From positions 1,674,001 to 1,738,000 of the forward strand of contig NZ_CP109162.1 in assembly GCF_035920445.1 (NCBI RefSeq): a DNA stretch of 64,000 bases, written 5' to 3'. Under the pieces are notes generated by a model. It saw only the letters and a program-made list of their open reading frames with translations, did not search any database and was not told where the DNA came from. Of this stretch, positions 1 through 7,607 are shown in pieces. The first letter of the stretch is position 1, and each line of letters begins with the position of its first letter. Both the position numbers and the translations under genes were made by a program. The DNA is from Nocardia sp. NBC_01730. GTDB taxonomy: Bacteria > Actinomycetota > Actinomycetes > Mycobacteriales > Mycobacteriaceae.

Positions 1-70
1 GCGCAACGTGGCCCAACCGGTGATCCGTTCGGCGTACGCGGTCTACGAACTGCACCCGGATGGGGCCTGA
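1..70 (+). CDS. 3' end of an unidentified gene
   Basis: Only the last 22 codons and the TGA at 68-70 are present. The visible C-terminus ends in YELHPDGA and the frame has the high G/C third-position bias of its neighbours. That is too little to name a family. Its stop lies 14 bases from the stop of the convergent CBS-domain gene. Confidence 0.5.
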   Translation, partial: RNVAQPVIRSAYAVYELHPDGA

Positions 71-84
71 TCGGGGCAGCCGGA

Positions 85-504
85 TCAGAAGTCGGTCGAG
101 ACCGCCTCGACCGTGCTACCCGACTCGGCGTTGCCGAGCGACGTCGCGACGTCGGCCTGCGCGATGATGCCGACCAGACGGTGGTTCTCCAGGACCGGCA
201 CGCGCCGTACCTGATACTGCGACATCACCGACATGACTTTGCGCACGTCGTCGGTCGCGTCCACGGTCACCGGCACGCCTTCGGCGAGTTCGCCCGCGTC
301 CACGCCGAGCGGGTCTTTGCGTTCCGCGACCACCTTCAGCACGATATCGCGGTCGGTCAGCATGCCTTTCAGCCGATCGTCCTCGCCGCAGATCGGCAGC
401 GCCCCCACGTTCAGCTCCGCCATCCGTTGCGCCGCAGCGACGACAGAGTCGCTGGAGCGCACACATTGGACGTCCACGGACATGATTTCGCGCGCGATTG
501 TCAT
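85..504 (-). CDS. CBS-domain pair protein, Hrp1-like
   Basis: 139 residues made almost entirely of two CBS domains, roughly residues 8-62 and 78-132. Each carries the family signature: GALPI and TDRDIVLK in the first, VRRVPV and GIIAQADV in the second. Stand-alone CBS pairs bind adenosyl ligands and act as cytosolic energy or redox sensors; the closest well-known relative is mycobacterial Hrp1, a hypoxia-induced protein. The ATG at 504 is chosen because GAGGAGGAG lies just upstream and MTIAREIM is a typical start; longer versions of the frame have no such site. It is a paralogue of the CBS protein at 61861-62313. The ligand is unknown. Confidence 0.88.
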   Translation of the reverse strand: MTIAREIMSVDVQCVRSSDSVVAAAQRMAELNVGALPICGEDDRLKGMLTDRDIVLKVVAERKDPLGVDAGELAEGVPVTVDATDDVRKVMSVMSQYQVRRVPVLENHRLVGIIAQADVATSLGNAESGSTVEAVSTDF

Positions 505-564
505 CAGAGTTCCTCCTCCTCGTGCCGTACAAGTGCGCCGGCCGTCCGGCCACTCGTTGTCCGC

Positions 565-589
565 GTACCCGGGTCTGACACATGTACAC
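565..589 (-). promoter_or_regulatory. SigF-like promoter candidate for the CBS gene
   Basis: On the minus strand GTGT, 15 bases, then GGGTAC. The mycobacterial SigF consensus is GTTT, 15-17 bases, GGGTAT. It lies about 60 bases upstream of the CBS start. Motif match only. Confidence 0.28.
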
Positions 590-605
590 GTTCGCCTGCG
601 CTCGC

Positions 606-630
606 GTTTCGGACGTTGTGGCGCGGGCAT
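606..630 (+). promoter_or_regulatory. SigF-like promoter candidate for the glycosyltransferase
   Basis: GTTT at 606-609, 15 bases, GGGCAT at 625-630, one base from the SigF -10 consensus. Transcription starting about 7 bases downstream would give a nearly leaderless message for the ATG at 640, which has only a weak ribosome site. Confidence 0.3.
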
Positions 631-639
631 TCGGCGGAT

Positions 640-1656
640 ATGGAAGCTCCGACGACTCATTCGAACGGGGCGACGAGATCTCTGAACGTCCTCGTCTGGC
701 ATGTGCACGGCTTCTGGATGACCTCGTTCGTACAGGGGCGCCACCGATATCTGTTGCCGTATGACGCCGAGCTCGGCGATTGGGCGCGGGGCCGCTGCGG
801 TCGCGCCTGGCCCGGCAATGCCATCGAGATCGCACCGGCCGACCTCGCCGACGAAGACATCGATGTCGTTGTCCTGCAACGTCCGCACGAATTGGACCTG
901 GTTTCGGAATGGCTGCGCCGGTCCCCCGGCTCCGACCTGCCCGCGATCTACGTCGAGCACGACACGCCGCACGAGCACGCGACGCTCACCCGGCATGTCC
1001 TGGCTGACCGCGCCGACATCCAGCTCGTGCACGTCACACACTTCAATCGGCTGATGTGGGACAACGGTCGGTGCCCGACCACGGTCATCCCGCACGGCGT
1101 GCTCGATCCAGGGCATCTCTACACCGGAGAACTCCCGCGTGCCGCCACCATCATCAACGAGCCGGTGCGGCGCTGGCGGATCACCGGCACCGACCTGCTC
1201 GGTCCGCTGTCCGACGCCACACCGATCGACGTCTACGGAATGGGCACAGAGGGTCTGCACAGGGCACTTCGGGTCGCCCCTCAACGGGTGTGCGGTGTAG
1301 GCGACTTCACGCAGGACCGCCTGCACGTCGAGCTGGCTCGCCGACGGGTATTCGTGCACGTTCCACGCTGGACATCCCTGGGTATGTCGGTGATCGAGGC
1401 GATGTACCTCGGGATGCCGATCGTGGCGCTCGGCACCACCGAGGCCTCGGCGTCGATCCCGGCCGAGGCCGGTGTCGTGTCTACCGAACCGGGCATCCTC
1501 GCCGAGGCGATCCGGCTGTTCCTGCACGAACCGATGTTCGCCCAGCTGACCGGCAAGGCCGCCCGGCATTGGGCGCAAGCCAACTTCGGCATCGACGAGT
1601 TCGTCGCAAGGTGGGATCGCCTGCTGACCTACATCGCCGATGGACAGGGCGGATGA
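640..1656 (+). CDS. Family 4-type glycosyltransferase
   Basis: 338 residues with the two-Rossmann GT-B layout. The N-terminal part begins LNVLVWHVHG near residue 15. The C-terminal sugar-nucleotide half contains GMSVIEAMYLGMPIVA near residue 248, the segment that in GT4 enzymes contacts the nucleotide sugar. It probably transfers a sugar to a cell-envelope or secondary-metabolite acceptor; donor and acceptor cannot be read from sequence. The ATG at 640 is used because homology begins about 14 residues later. Its 3' end overlaps a stub of a GT9 glycosyltransferase gene, so it probably once belonged to a sugar-transfer cluster. Confidence 0.82.
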   Translation: MEAPTTHSNGATRSLNVLVWHVHGFWMTSFVQGRHRYLLPYDAELGDWARGRCGRAWPGNAIEIAPADLADEDIDVVVLQRPHELDLVSEWLRRSPGSDLPAIYVEHDTPHEHATLTRHVLADRADIQLVHVTHFNRLMWDNGRCPTTVIPHGVLDPGHLYTGELPRAATIINEPVRRWRITGTDLLGPLSDATPIDVYGMGTEGLHRALRVAPQRVCGVGDFTQDRLHVELARRRVFVHVPRWTSLGMSVIEAMYLGMPIVALGTTEASASIPAEAGVVSTEPGILAEAIRLFLHEPMFAQLTGKAARHWAQANFGIDEFVARWDRLLTYIADGQGG

Positions 1657-1770
1657 GCGAGCAGTCCTGGTGGCCCGGCTGGACAGCGCGGGCGACGTTC
1701 TGTTGACCGGGCACGCCGTGCGAGCGGTCGCCTGGCGTACCGAGACGGTGACCTTCCTTCCGATCTCGCC
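1640..1770 (+). pseudogene. N-terminal stub of a GT9 (heptosyltransferase-like) gene
   Basis: The frame opening inside the end of the glycosyltransferase reads VLVARLDSAGDVLLTG then AVRAVAWRTETVTFL. This is the characteristic first 40 residues of glycosyltransferase family 9 (ADP-heptose:LPS heptosyltransferase-like), including the D-x-x-G-D loop. Family resemblance stops at about 1766; the frame then runs without recognisable content into the next promoter region. A full GT9 protein is about 300-350 residues, so roughly 90 percent has been deleted. The overlap with the preceding gene is typical of a once coupled pair. Confidence 0.7.
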
Positions 1771-1810
1771 GAAGTCGCTGGGCCGCCACCGAACGGCTCA
1801 TGCGGACACC

Positions 1811-1835
1811 GGTTGGTTCGCTTCGAACGGGGTAT
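1811..1835 (+). promoter_or_regulatory. SigF-like promoter candidate
   Basis: GGTT at 1811-1814, 15 bases, GGGTAT at 1830-1835, a perfect SigF -10. It is 45 bases upstream of the ATG at 1880 and overlaps the left arm of the inverted repeat at 1821-1858. Confidence 0.4.
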
Positions 1836-1858
1836 CCGGTCGAACACCCCGTTCGAAG
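1821..1858. repeat. 12-bp perfect inverted repeat
   Basis: Arms CTTCGAACGGGG (1821-1832) and CCCCGTTCGAAG (1847-1858) around a 14-base centre. It overlaps the -10 of the SigF-like promoter, so it could be an operator; it could also fold in the leader RNA. The 11-base core TTCGAACGGGG occurs again at 660-670. Confidence 0.6.
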
Positions 1859-1879
1859 TCAGGACGAAAGGACATCCTT

Positions 1880-2221
1880 ATGCTTCCCGGACCCGATGAG
1901 CCGACTCAGCGATACGACCCTGCCGAGCACGGTCTGCCCCGGAAGCACAGCTTCCCGGACCACGCGAGAACCGCCCGGAGTCATGCGGGCGAATCCATCG
2001 AAGACGCTCGTAATTGGCCCGGGATAATCCTCGTCGGGGTCGGCGTCGTCACCGTCGCGCTCACCTTGACCGCCGCGGGTTACGGCTTCGAAGGCTGGGC
2101 CATCATCGGAGGCATTGTCGCCGCGGTGTGTCTGCTCGCCGGAGCCTTCCTGACCATCGCCGAGCATCGGAAGGTCAAGGCGCGCGAAGGACGCGCGCTG
2201 ACTGATCCAGGCGGCCACTGA
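1880..2221 (+). CDS. Small two-helix membrane protein
   Basis: 113 residues. A hydrophilic N-terminus of about 50 residues is followed by two hydrophobic segments: about 52-70 (IILVGVGVVTVALTLTAAG) and about 76-98 (WAIIGGIVAAVCLLAGAFL). A short basic tail ends in DPGGH. The ATG at 1880 is preceded by GAAAGGACATCCTT, a good ribosome site. This arrangement resembles small uncharacterised actinobacterial stress membrane proteins, but no named family is evident. The SigF-like promoter upstream suggests stress-dependent expression. Confidence 0.75.
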   Translation: MLPGPDEPTQRYDPAEHGLPRKHSFPDHARTARSHAGESIEDARNWPGIILVGVGVVTVALTLTAAGYGFEGWAIIGGIVAAVCLLAGAFLTIAEHRKVKAREGRALTDPGGH

Positions 2222-2296
2222 TTTGTCGCGGTCGAGCGGGGTATGCGAAATCGTAACGCTGTGCGTTATCGGCGTTTTCGATTCGGAGGAGATGAC

Positions 2297-2755
2297 ATGA
2301 CACACCATCGCTACCGTGCGACGCGCGCCTTGCTGATCACCGGTGTGTTTGTGACGGCGCCGGCCCTGGTCGGGTGCACGGATGACAAGGACGTCGATTC
2401 CGCGCCCACCTCCCCGACCGATGCCACTGTTTCGATCACGATGCCCACACCGGGTTCGTCGCAGGTGCCCGACACCGACCAGATCACCTCCGGGGCGGCG
2501 AAACAGTTGTGCGACATGATCCGTCCGGAAATCGACCACTGGCGTGACCAAGGCCCCACGGTCGGCAAGGTGAGTTTCAATGGCACCGTGCACAATTGGG
2601 CCGCCCGCAACGGAGGCCTGAACGACACTGTCATCCGCGACCGCTCGGTCGTCGACGCTATCACCACTCAGAACTGCCCGGATGTGCGTCAGCAGGCCCT
2701 CGAGGTGCTCGACATTCCGGATCTCGCCTCGGGGCTCGCGGGATTCGGCCGATGA
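2297..2755 (+). CDS. Putative secreted lipoprotein
   Basis: 152 residues. The signal sequence contains RATRALLITGVFVTAPA and lipobox LVGC, so Cys at about residue 26 should be lipidated and the protein anchored outside the membrane. A Thr/Ser/Pro-rich linker follows, then a domain with two further cysteines (KQLCDMI and TQNCPDV) that could pair. The start at 2297 follows CGGAGGAGATGAC; an in-frame ATG at 2243 would push the signal peptide too far in. It overlaps the next lipoprotein gene by 4 bases. Function unknown. Confidence 0.78.
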   Translation: MTHHRYRATRALLITGVFVTAPALVGCTDDKDVDSAPTSPTDATVSITMPTPGSSQVPDTDQITSGAAKQLCDMIRPEIDHWRDQGPTVGKVSFNGTVHNWAARNGGLNDTVIRDRSVVDAITTQNCPDVRQQALEVLDIPDLASGLAGFGR

Positions 2756-3063
2756 GAGCGGCATGTGCGATAGCGGCGTGCCTGGTCACCACTGCTGCTG
2801 TGGTCGGCTGCGGTGACGAGACGAAGAAGGTGGTGAATCGCGGCGGCGACACCAAATGCAGCGAGTTCGTCGCCCAGGACGCGGACAAGCAACGCATTAC
2901 GGTCACGAAATTCCTGGAGGAACGCAATGGCGACCCGTCACCGAGCGACGACCGCACCATCGACGGCGTGACCGCCGCGATCGAAGCGATGTGCTCGGTG
3001 CAGGCCAATCCGAGCACGCCGATCCGCGAGGCGGACCTCTCGGGTGTCCTCCTGCCCGAATAG
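2752..3063 (+). CDS. Small lipoprotein, HdeA-like candidate
   Basis: 103 residues with signal sequence and lipobox VVGC. The mature part contains NRGGDTKCSEF, then QDADKQRITVTKFL, a second cysteine (AMCSVQAN), then TPIREADLSG. Spacing of the two cysteines around a helical segment resembles the HdeA acid-chaperone fold, a tentative comparison. It starts in the ATGA overlap with the preceding lipoprotein, implying coupled translation. It is clearly paralogous to the lipoprotein at 17966-18289. Confidence 0.78.
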   Translation: MRAACAIAACLVTTAAVVGCGDETKKVVNRGGDTKCSEFVAQDADKQRITVTKFLEERNGDPSPSDDRTIDGVTAAIEAMCSVQANPSTPIREADLSGVLLPE

Positions 3064-3185
3064 CTGGTTGCGCCGCGGTTCGGGGCGGGTTGGGCGCTGA
3101 CCTGGATCCCGGTCTTGATCGATGCCGCCGAGGTAGCGGCCACTGCCGACCGGCAGTAGAACACGTGGAACAGTGAGGAAAAAGT

Positions 3186-3380
3186 ATGACAACGCGCCAC
3201 CACCAGAACGTCGTCGATTTATTGCTTATGCAACACAGGAGAATGCGCGAATTGGTCGATGAAATGCTGTCGACATCGGACGCCGAACGGCGGGAACCGC
3301 TAGAGGAGTTGGCGCGCTTGCTCGCTGTACACGAGGCTACCGAAGCGGCACTTCTGCACACCGCGGCGCGATCTGCATAA
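3186..3380 (+). pseudogene. Truncated hemerythrin-like (HHE) protein
   Basis: 64 codons after a strong ribosome site (GTGAGGAAAAAGT). The sequence VVDLLLMQHRRMRELVDEML ... LLAVHEATEAALLH is the first part of an actinobacterial HHE cation-binding protein, with the H of QHR and the HE pair of the iron site. Full proteins have about 150-190 residues and a second H-x-x-x-E half. Here the frame stops after HTAARSA, so the di-iron site cannot be complete. The 5' signals are intact and the 3' part is gone. Confidence 0.68.
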
Positions 3381-3431
3381 TTTGGTGTACTCCGGATAAT
3401 TCGTCGGCGGCTCGGTCGGAACGCGAGGGTA

Positions 3432-3449
3432 GTCCGGCGAAAGCCGGAC
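3432..3449. terminator. Hairpin with GAAA loop
   Basis: GTCCGGC GAAA GCCGGAC, a perfect 7-bp stem with a stable tetraloop, between the hemerythrin stub (+) and the CsbD-like remnant (-). No T tract follows; position suggests a shared terminator. Confidence 0.5.
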
Positions 3450-3475
3450 AACCCATCCGTCACCACCGACGTAGA

Positions 3476-3650
3476 CTACCGCTGTCCGCTCTGGTAGGCG
3501 CGCTGACGCTTTTCGTCGACCGCCGCTTCGGGCGCGTTCCTTCTCGGCGGCCGGCTCCTTCTGCGCGGCTTCGCGTTGAGATCCGGCCTTGTCCTGCTGG
3601 GCCTTGCCCTCGTCCCGCAGATCGTCATTTCCGAAGACCGTTCCGGCGGC
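3476..3650 (-). pseudogene. Remnant of a CsbD-like stress protein
   Basis: Reading on the minus strand, one frame gives AAGTVFGNDDLRDEGKAQQD and continues as an alternating Lys/Glu/Ala helix through PAAEKERAR. The expected ending, EAAVDEKRQRAYQSGQR and the TAG at 3476-3478, lies in another frame, so there is an indel near 3533-3540. The 5' end is also lost: a TAG at 3651-3653 immediately precedes the recognisable part. The pattern matches the CsbD/microaggregate-binding small stress proteins of actinobacteria. Confidence 0.58.
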
Positions 3651-3819
3651 CTACCGGTTATCAGGTGTACATCGATCGCGTACCCGGGATACACAGGCTC
3701 AATCAGGACTCCACGCTTTCGGAGTTCTGGATGGCGACCGCCGAATATTTGGCCGGCACGCGGGATGAGCAGAAATACATTCGACACGAACCGGCGTGTA
3801 CGCATATTTTGCCGGGTGC

Positions 3820-3844
3820 GTTTCAGCACGTCGGGACCGGCTAT
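3820..3844 (+). promoter_or_regulatory. SigF-like promoter candidate for the Rieske oxidoreductase
   Basis: GTTT at 3820-3823, 15 bases, GGCTAT at 3839-3844, one mismatch from consensus, ending 9 bases before the ATG at 3854. The geometry matches the other SigF-like sites at 606, 1811 and 565. Confidence 0.28.
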
Positions 3845-3853
3845 GCCGCACCC

Positions 3854-5365
3854 ATGACGTCATTGTGGTTGCATGATGCCCAGGTGCCGGCGCGGTTGCG
3901 GCTGACGCCCGGATCGCGCTTCGACACCGTCGTGATCGGCGCCGGGCTCACCGGTCTGGTCACCGCATTGCTGCTCGCACAGGGTGGCGTCCAGGTGGCG
4001 GTGGTCGAAGGTCGGCGTGTCGGCGCGGGCACGACCGGCGCCACGACCGGAAAGATCAGCCTTCTCCAGGGAACTCGCGCACAGCAGATCGCACGCCACC
4101 ATGCCGACCGCACCGTCCGCGCCTATGTCGACGCCAATCGCGAAGGGCAGAAGTGGTTGCTGCGCTTCTGCGCTCAGCGTGGGGTGCCGGTGCAGCAGGC
4201 GACGGCATACACCTATGCGCAGACGGAGGCCGAAAAGTCCTCGGTGCGAACTGAATACGCCGCGACCCAAAAGGCGGGGCTGCCCACCGAACTGGTCGAC
4301 GAACTCGACTTGCCCTTCCCCAGCTACGGCGCGGTACGGCTGCCCGACCAGGCGCAGGTCGACCCGATGAAACTGCTGGCCGCGCTGGCCGCCGAGGTTG
4401 AATCCCATGCCGCGCCGATCTTCGAATCGACGCTCGCCCAGGCCGTGCACCACGACCGAGATGGCGACCTTGTGGTGGCGACCGAGCACGGCGACCTGGC
4501 CGCGGGCACCGTCGTCCTCGCCACGGGCACACCGATTCTGGACCGCGGCGGGTTCTTCGCGCGGCTCACCCCGCAGCGCTCGTATCTGGCCGCTTTCCGC
4601 GTGGACGAATCCATTCCGCACGACATGTATATCAGCGCGGGACAACCCACCCGGTCGCTGCGCTACGCCCCGGAACCGGACGGCGATCTGCTGCTGGTCG
4701 GCGGCAACGGCCACGTGGTCGGCCGCGGCGGCTCGACGCGCGCGAAAGCCGCCGACCTGGTGAGCTGGACGCAGACCTGGTTCCCCACCGCCGATCCGAT
4801 CTACCAGTGGTCGGCCCAGGATTACGCTCCGGTCGGTGAGCTGCCCTACGCCGGGCCCTTGCTGCCCGGCATGGAGCGCATCCTGGTGGCCACCGGCTAC
4901 GCCAAGTGGGGCATGACCAACGGTGTCGCGGCCAGCATCGCACTGGCCGGGAGGCTCACCGGCAAACCACCGCGCTGGTCCGGAGTGTTCGCCAGCTGGC
5001 GTCCGGACGAGCTGAAAGCGCTTCCCGCCGCGGCCCGCGTGAATACCGCAGTCGCCCGGTACCTTTCGGCAGACTGGCTGCGGGTCGTTGTGAATGGCTC
5101 CAGCTACGGCGAGGTTCCCGCCGAAGGCGGCGGCTCCGTCGAACGACACGGTCTGCGGCCCACCGCCACCTGCACGGTCGACGGCACCACCACCCGTCTG
5201 TCCGCGGTGTGTCCGCACCTGTATGGCATCGTGCACTGGAACGACGCCGAGTGCACCTGGGACTGCCCGTTGCACGGCTCACGGTTCGCACCCGACGGGA
5301 CGCTGCTGGAAGGGCCGGCCACCAAGCCACTCACCGTCTTTCACTCCTCGGAGGACCCGCGCTGA
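3854..5365 (+). CDS. FAD-dependent oxidoreductase with C-terminal Rieske domain
   Basis: 503 residues. A DAO-type fold starts with the dinucleotide-binding motif VVIGAGLTGLVTALLLAQGG near residue 27, followed by GATTGKISLLQG. The end of the FAD domain has GYAKWGMTNG. The last 90 residues form a Rieske [2Fe-2S] domain with CPHL near residue 456 and CPLHGSRF about 18 residues later. Such fusions oxidise small amines or unknown substrates, passing electrons through the Rieske centre. The ATG at 3854 is preferred because homology begins about 20 residues on; upstream in-frame ATGs translate to unconserved sequence. Substrate unknown. Confidence 0.85.
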   Translation: MTSLWLHDAQVPARLRLTPGSRFDTVVIGAGLTGLVTALLLAQGGVQVAVVEGRRVGAGTTGATTGKISLLQGTRAQQIARHHADRTVRAYVDANREGQKWLLRFCAQRGVPVQQATAYTYAQTEAEKSSVRTEYAATQKAGLPTELVDELDLPFPSYGAVRLPDQAQVDPMKLLAALAAEVESHAAPIFESTLAQAVHHDRDGDLVVATEHGDLAAGTVVLATGTPILDRGGFFARLTPQRSYLAAFRVDESIPHDMYISAGQPTRSLRYAPEPDGDLLLVGGNGHVVGRGGSTRAKAADLVSWTQTWFPTADPIYQWSAQDYAPVGELPYAGPLLPGMERILVATGYAKWGMTNGVAASIALAGRLTGKPPRWSGVFASWRPDELKALPAAARVNTAVARYLSADWLRVVVNGSSYGEVPAEGGGSVERHGLRPTATCTVDGTTTRLSAVCPHLYGIVHWNDAECTWDCPLHGSRFAPDGTLLEGPATKPLTVFHSSEDPR

Positions 5366-5371
5366 CCGAGT

Positions 5372-5530
5372 TCACGGGCCCGCTCGCTCAGATCGGCTCC
5401 GCCACCTCGAGACGTCGAGCCACAGCCCGATTCTGGGCGTCGCCTCGCGCGGCACCGTGTCCAAGCCCGCAATGCCGAACGCGCCGTATGCGTCCTTGCC
5501 GCGGCCCGCTTCCCGCGCGGCGACAGGCCT
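5372..5530 (-). other. Coding-like 3' fragment, family not recognised
   Basis: The frame ending at the stop 5372-5374 reads AREAGRGKDAYGAFGIAGLD then TVPREATPRIGLWLDV, with almost every codon ending in G or C. There is no plausible start or continuation upstream. It probably is the tail of a deleted gene. Confidence 0.3.
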
Positions 5531-5554
5531 CCAGATGCGGCGCGAGCACGATAT

Positions 5555-6592
5555 TCATCGTCCGTCGCATTGCGGAACCGAAGCCACTGCGGCGGTGATG
5601 TTGTCACCACCGCCGGCGCGCAACGCGAACTCGACGAGGCCGCGGGCCGCCGCCATGGGTACGCCCGCTGTGGCCGGGCCCGCCAGGGCGGTCGGGGCGG
5701 GCAGGTAGTTCCATAGGCCGTCGGAGCACAGCAGCAACACACCTGGACCTGCGGTGCGTATCGTCCGCACGCAATTGTCCGCCCACGGCCGGAGCGGGCT
5801 GTCTGCGCCGAGCCAGCGGATCAGGGTATGCGCACGTGGATCGTTCATGGCTGCGCGCTCGTCCATAGCGCCCGCGTCGACGAGGGCTTGGGCCCACGAA
5901 TCGTCGGCGCTCAGCCGCTGCGACGGCGCATTCCCCGGCCCGTCCGCAGACTCGGCCCGCAGCCAATAAGCCCGGCTGTCACCGACGTTGGCGATGGTGA
6001 TCTCGGCCGTCTCCGCGGCATGCGGCACGATCGCGCAGACGTAGGTGCACGATGGAGCCGGGCCGTCTGCGACGTCGACATCGCGAACCGCCTGCGCCGC
6101 CGACGCGAGCCCGGTCATGATCGCCTCGGTCGGGGCCTGCCCGCCCGCGAGTGCGGTGACGGTCGCGTGCACGCCTGCTCGGACCGCGGCACCAGAGGCC
6201 ACTTGCGGCTGCGTGGAGGTGGACACGCCGTCACTCACCGCTATCACGGTGACTCCGGCCGCCCCAGCGGTCGCGCCATCGATCACAGCCGCTGCGACCG
6301 CGTCCTCATTGCGCTCATGGACGAGGCCGCGATCGGTGATTACCGCGACCGACCCGAGATCGGCCTCGCAGCGATCTCGAAGTGCTTGCGGCCGACGACA
6401 TTCCGCGCAGCGTCCTTCGGCGTCGTAGCGGTCGCTGCCGCAGCCCGCGCACGGGCCAGGTGGACTCGGATCGTGGCTCGGCAGCGCGACGAACCGGTAC
6501 CCGAGTTCGCGTCCGCACGCCGGGCAGACGTTGCTGTCCAAGCGGACGGCGGCGCACCCCGCGCAACGTAGGTCGATCCCCTCATCGCTCAT
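5555..6592 (-). CDS. PP2C-type Ser/Thr phosphatase with N-terminal zinc ribbons
   Basis: 345 residues. The first 75 hold two zinc-ribbon-like units (CAGC ... CPAC and CAGC ... CAEC). The rest is a PP2C catalytic domain: GLVHERNEDAVAAAV near 90, the metal-binding AVSDGVS, IANVGDSRAYW, and LLLCSDGLWNYL with GGGDNITAAV at the end. These supply the Asp/Gly motifs for the two Mn or Mg ions. It should dephosphorylate Ser/Thr phosphoproteins in the cytosol. The ATG at 6592 has GAGGACAC upstream and precedes the first ribbon. It lies downstream of the pentapeptide and kinase genes on the same strand, so it may oppose that kinase. Confidence 0.88.
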   Translation of the reverse strand: MSDEGIDLRCAGCAAVRLDSNVCPACGRELGYRFVALPSHDPSPPGPCAGCGSDRYDAEGRCAECRRPQALRDRCEADLGSVAVITDRGLVHERNEDAVAAAVIDGATAGAAGVTVIAVSDGVSTSTQPQVASGAAVRAGVHATVTALAGGQAPTEAIMTGLASAAQAVRDVDVADGPAPSCTYVCAIVPHAAETAEITIANVGDSRAYWLRAESADGPGNAPSQRLSADDSWAQALVDAGAMDERAAMNDPRAHTLIRWLGADSPLRPWADNCVRTIRTAGPGVLLLCSDGLWNYLPAPTALAGPATAGVPMAAARGLVEFALRAGGGDNITAAVASVPQCDGR

Positions 6593-6962
6593 CGGCGTGT
6601 CCTCGGGCTGCGCACTCCCATCGATACGGACGCGGCGGCGGAAGCCGCAGCGCTCTTCGTGTGCAGTCCGCCCGGCCGTTTCCATAGTGGCCCGTTGCTG
6701 GTGCGAGGTTCCACACCGTCCTCCTTCATCTCCCCGGCCCGGCGACTCCGCTCGGAATAGTACGGGAGCGTTCCCGGAGGCAGATCCCAGTGTCGGTTCG
6801 ATCGAGATCCTGCCGTGACCGGCGTGGTGTCCGATATCGGACATAAGAGACAGGCAAACAGTTTGGCGCGTCGACGACGGACGGCACTCGCCGCAGGACC
6901 ACACCGGGCGCAGGATGGCCTCCGCCAGGGAGTTCCACCAAGCGGTAGGTCGACCGGGCACG
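6593..6962. other. Intergenic spacer, phosphatase to pentapeptide gene
   Basis: 370 bases without a convincing gene. It holds the palindrome at 6828-6843 and presumably the phosphatase promoter. Confidence 0.5.
6828..6843. promoter_or_regulatory. 16-bp perfect palindrome, candidate operator
   Basis: TGTCCGATATCGGACA, about 235 bases upstream of the phosphatase start. Its symmetry suits a dimeric regulator. It does not match the actinobacterial LexA, DosR or IdeR boxes. Confidence 0.42.
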
Positions 6963-7607
6963 TCAGTCCGCGACGGTGACACCGATAGCCCTCGCGAAGG
7001 CAGGCGCGAGGTCGATCAGCTGCATGCCGCTGATCGTGGCGCCACGCAGGGCGTCGAGTCCGTCGGTGATGTCGAGGCCCGCCGCACCACGCAGGTCCAC
7101 CTTCGACAGCCGGGCCTTGTTCAGCGATAGCCCGCCCAGCATCGATCCGGGAACGGTGACCTTCGTGAGTTCGGCATCGCCGAAATCGCAGTCGCGCAGC
7201 ACACAGTCGATGAAGGAGACCTCGCGCAGCCGGGCGCTGCGGAAGTTGACCGAGTCGAACTTGCAGCCCTCGAATCGCACTCGTCGCAGGTTCGCGCCCG
7301 CGAAATCGACACCGGACAGAGCACCGGCGACCAGCTCACCGTCCATCCAGACCGTGTCGGCGAGTTCGGTTCCCACCCAGCGGACATGGCGCAGCCAAAC
7401 GTCGGTGAACCGGGTGTACCGCATGCTTCCCCGGTTGATCACCATCGAGGTGAACGCGGATTCGCTGAACCGCGCGTTCGGCACGTCGAGGTCGTCGAAC
7501 CGGCCGCCGTCCAGCCACACACAGTCGTAGTCGCCTTCGGGCTCGAGGTCGCCCCCCACTGCCGTGAGGTATTGGGCGTAGGGCAGGTCGTCGAGCTCAC
7601 GCGGCAT
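6963..7607 (-). CDS. Pentapeptide-repeat protein
   Basis: 214 residues. The middle is built of A(D/N)LXX-type repeats, for example VDFAGANLRRVRFEGCKFDS, VNFRSARLREVSF, DCDFGDAELTKV and GLSLNKARLSKVDLRGA, which fold as a right-handed quadrilateral beta helix. The family includes DNA-mimicking gyrase protectors and many proteins of unknown role. The ATG at 7607 follows GGAGGAGCGC. It lies between the kinase and phosphatase genes on the same strand, with gaps of about 280 and 370 bases, so it may be a partner or substrate. No gyrase-specific feature is visible. Confidence 0.82.
   Translation of the reverse strand: MPRELDDLPYAQYLTAVGGDLEPEGDYDCVWLDGGRFDDLDVPNARFSESAFTSMVINRGSMRYTRFTDVWLRHVRWVGTELADTVWMDGELVAGALSGVDFAGANLRRVRFEGCKFDSVNFRSARLREVSFIDCVLRDCDFGDAELTKVTVPGSMLGGLSLNKARLSKVDLRGAAGLDITDGLDALRGATISGMQLIDLAPAFARAIGVTVAD

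Noticed and set aside
1822..1857. TTCGAA-containing dyad as a LexA box
   Set aside because: LexA boxes need GAAC-N4-GTTC; here the arms are 14 bases apart.
6828..6843. 16-bp palindrome as LexA, DosR or IdeR site
   Set aside because: The sequence TGTCC...GGACA matches none of these consensus boxes.
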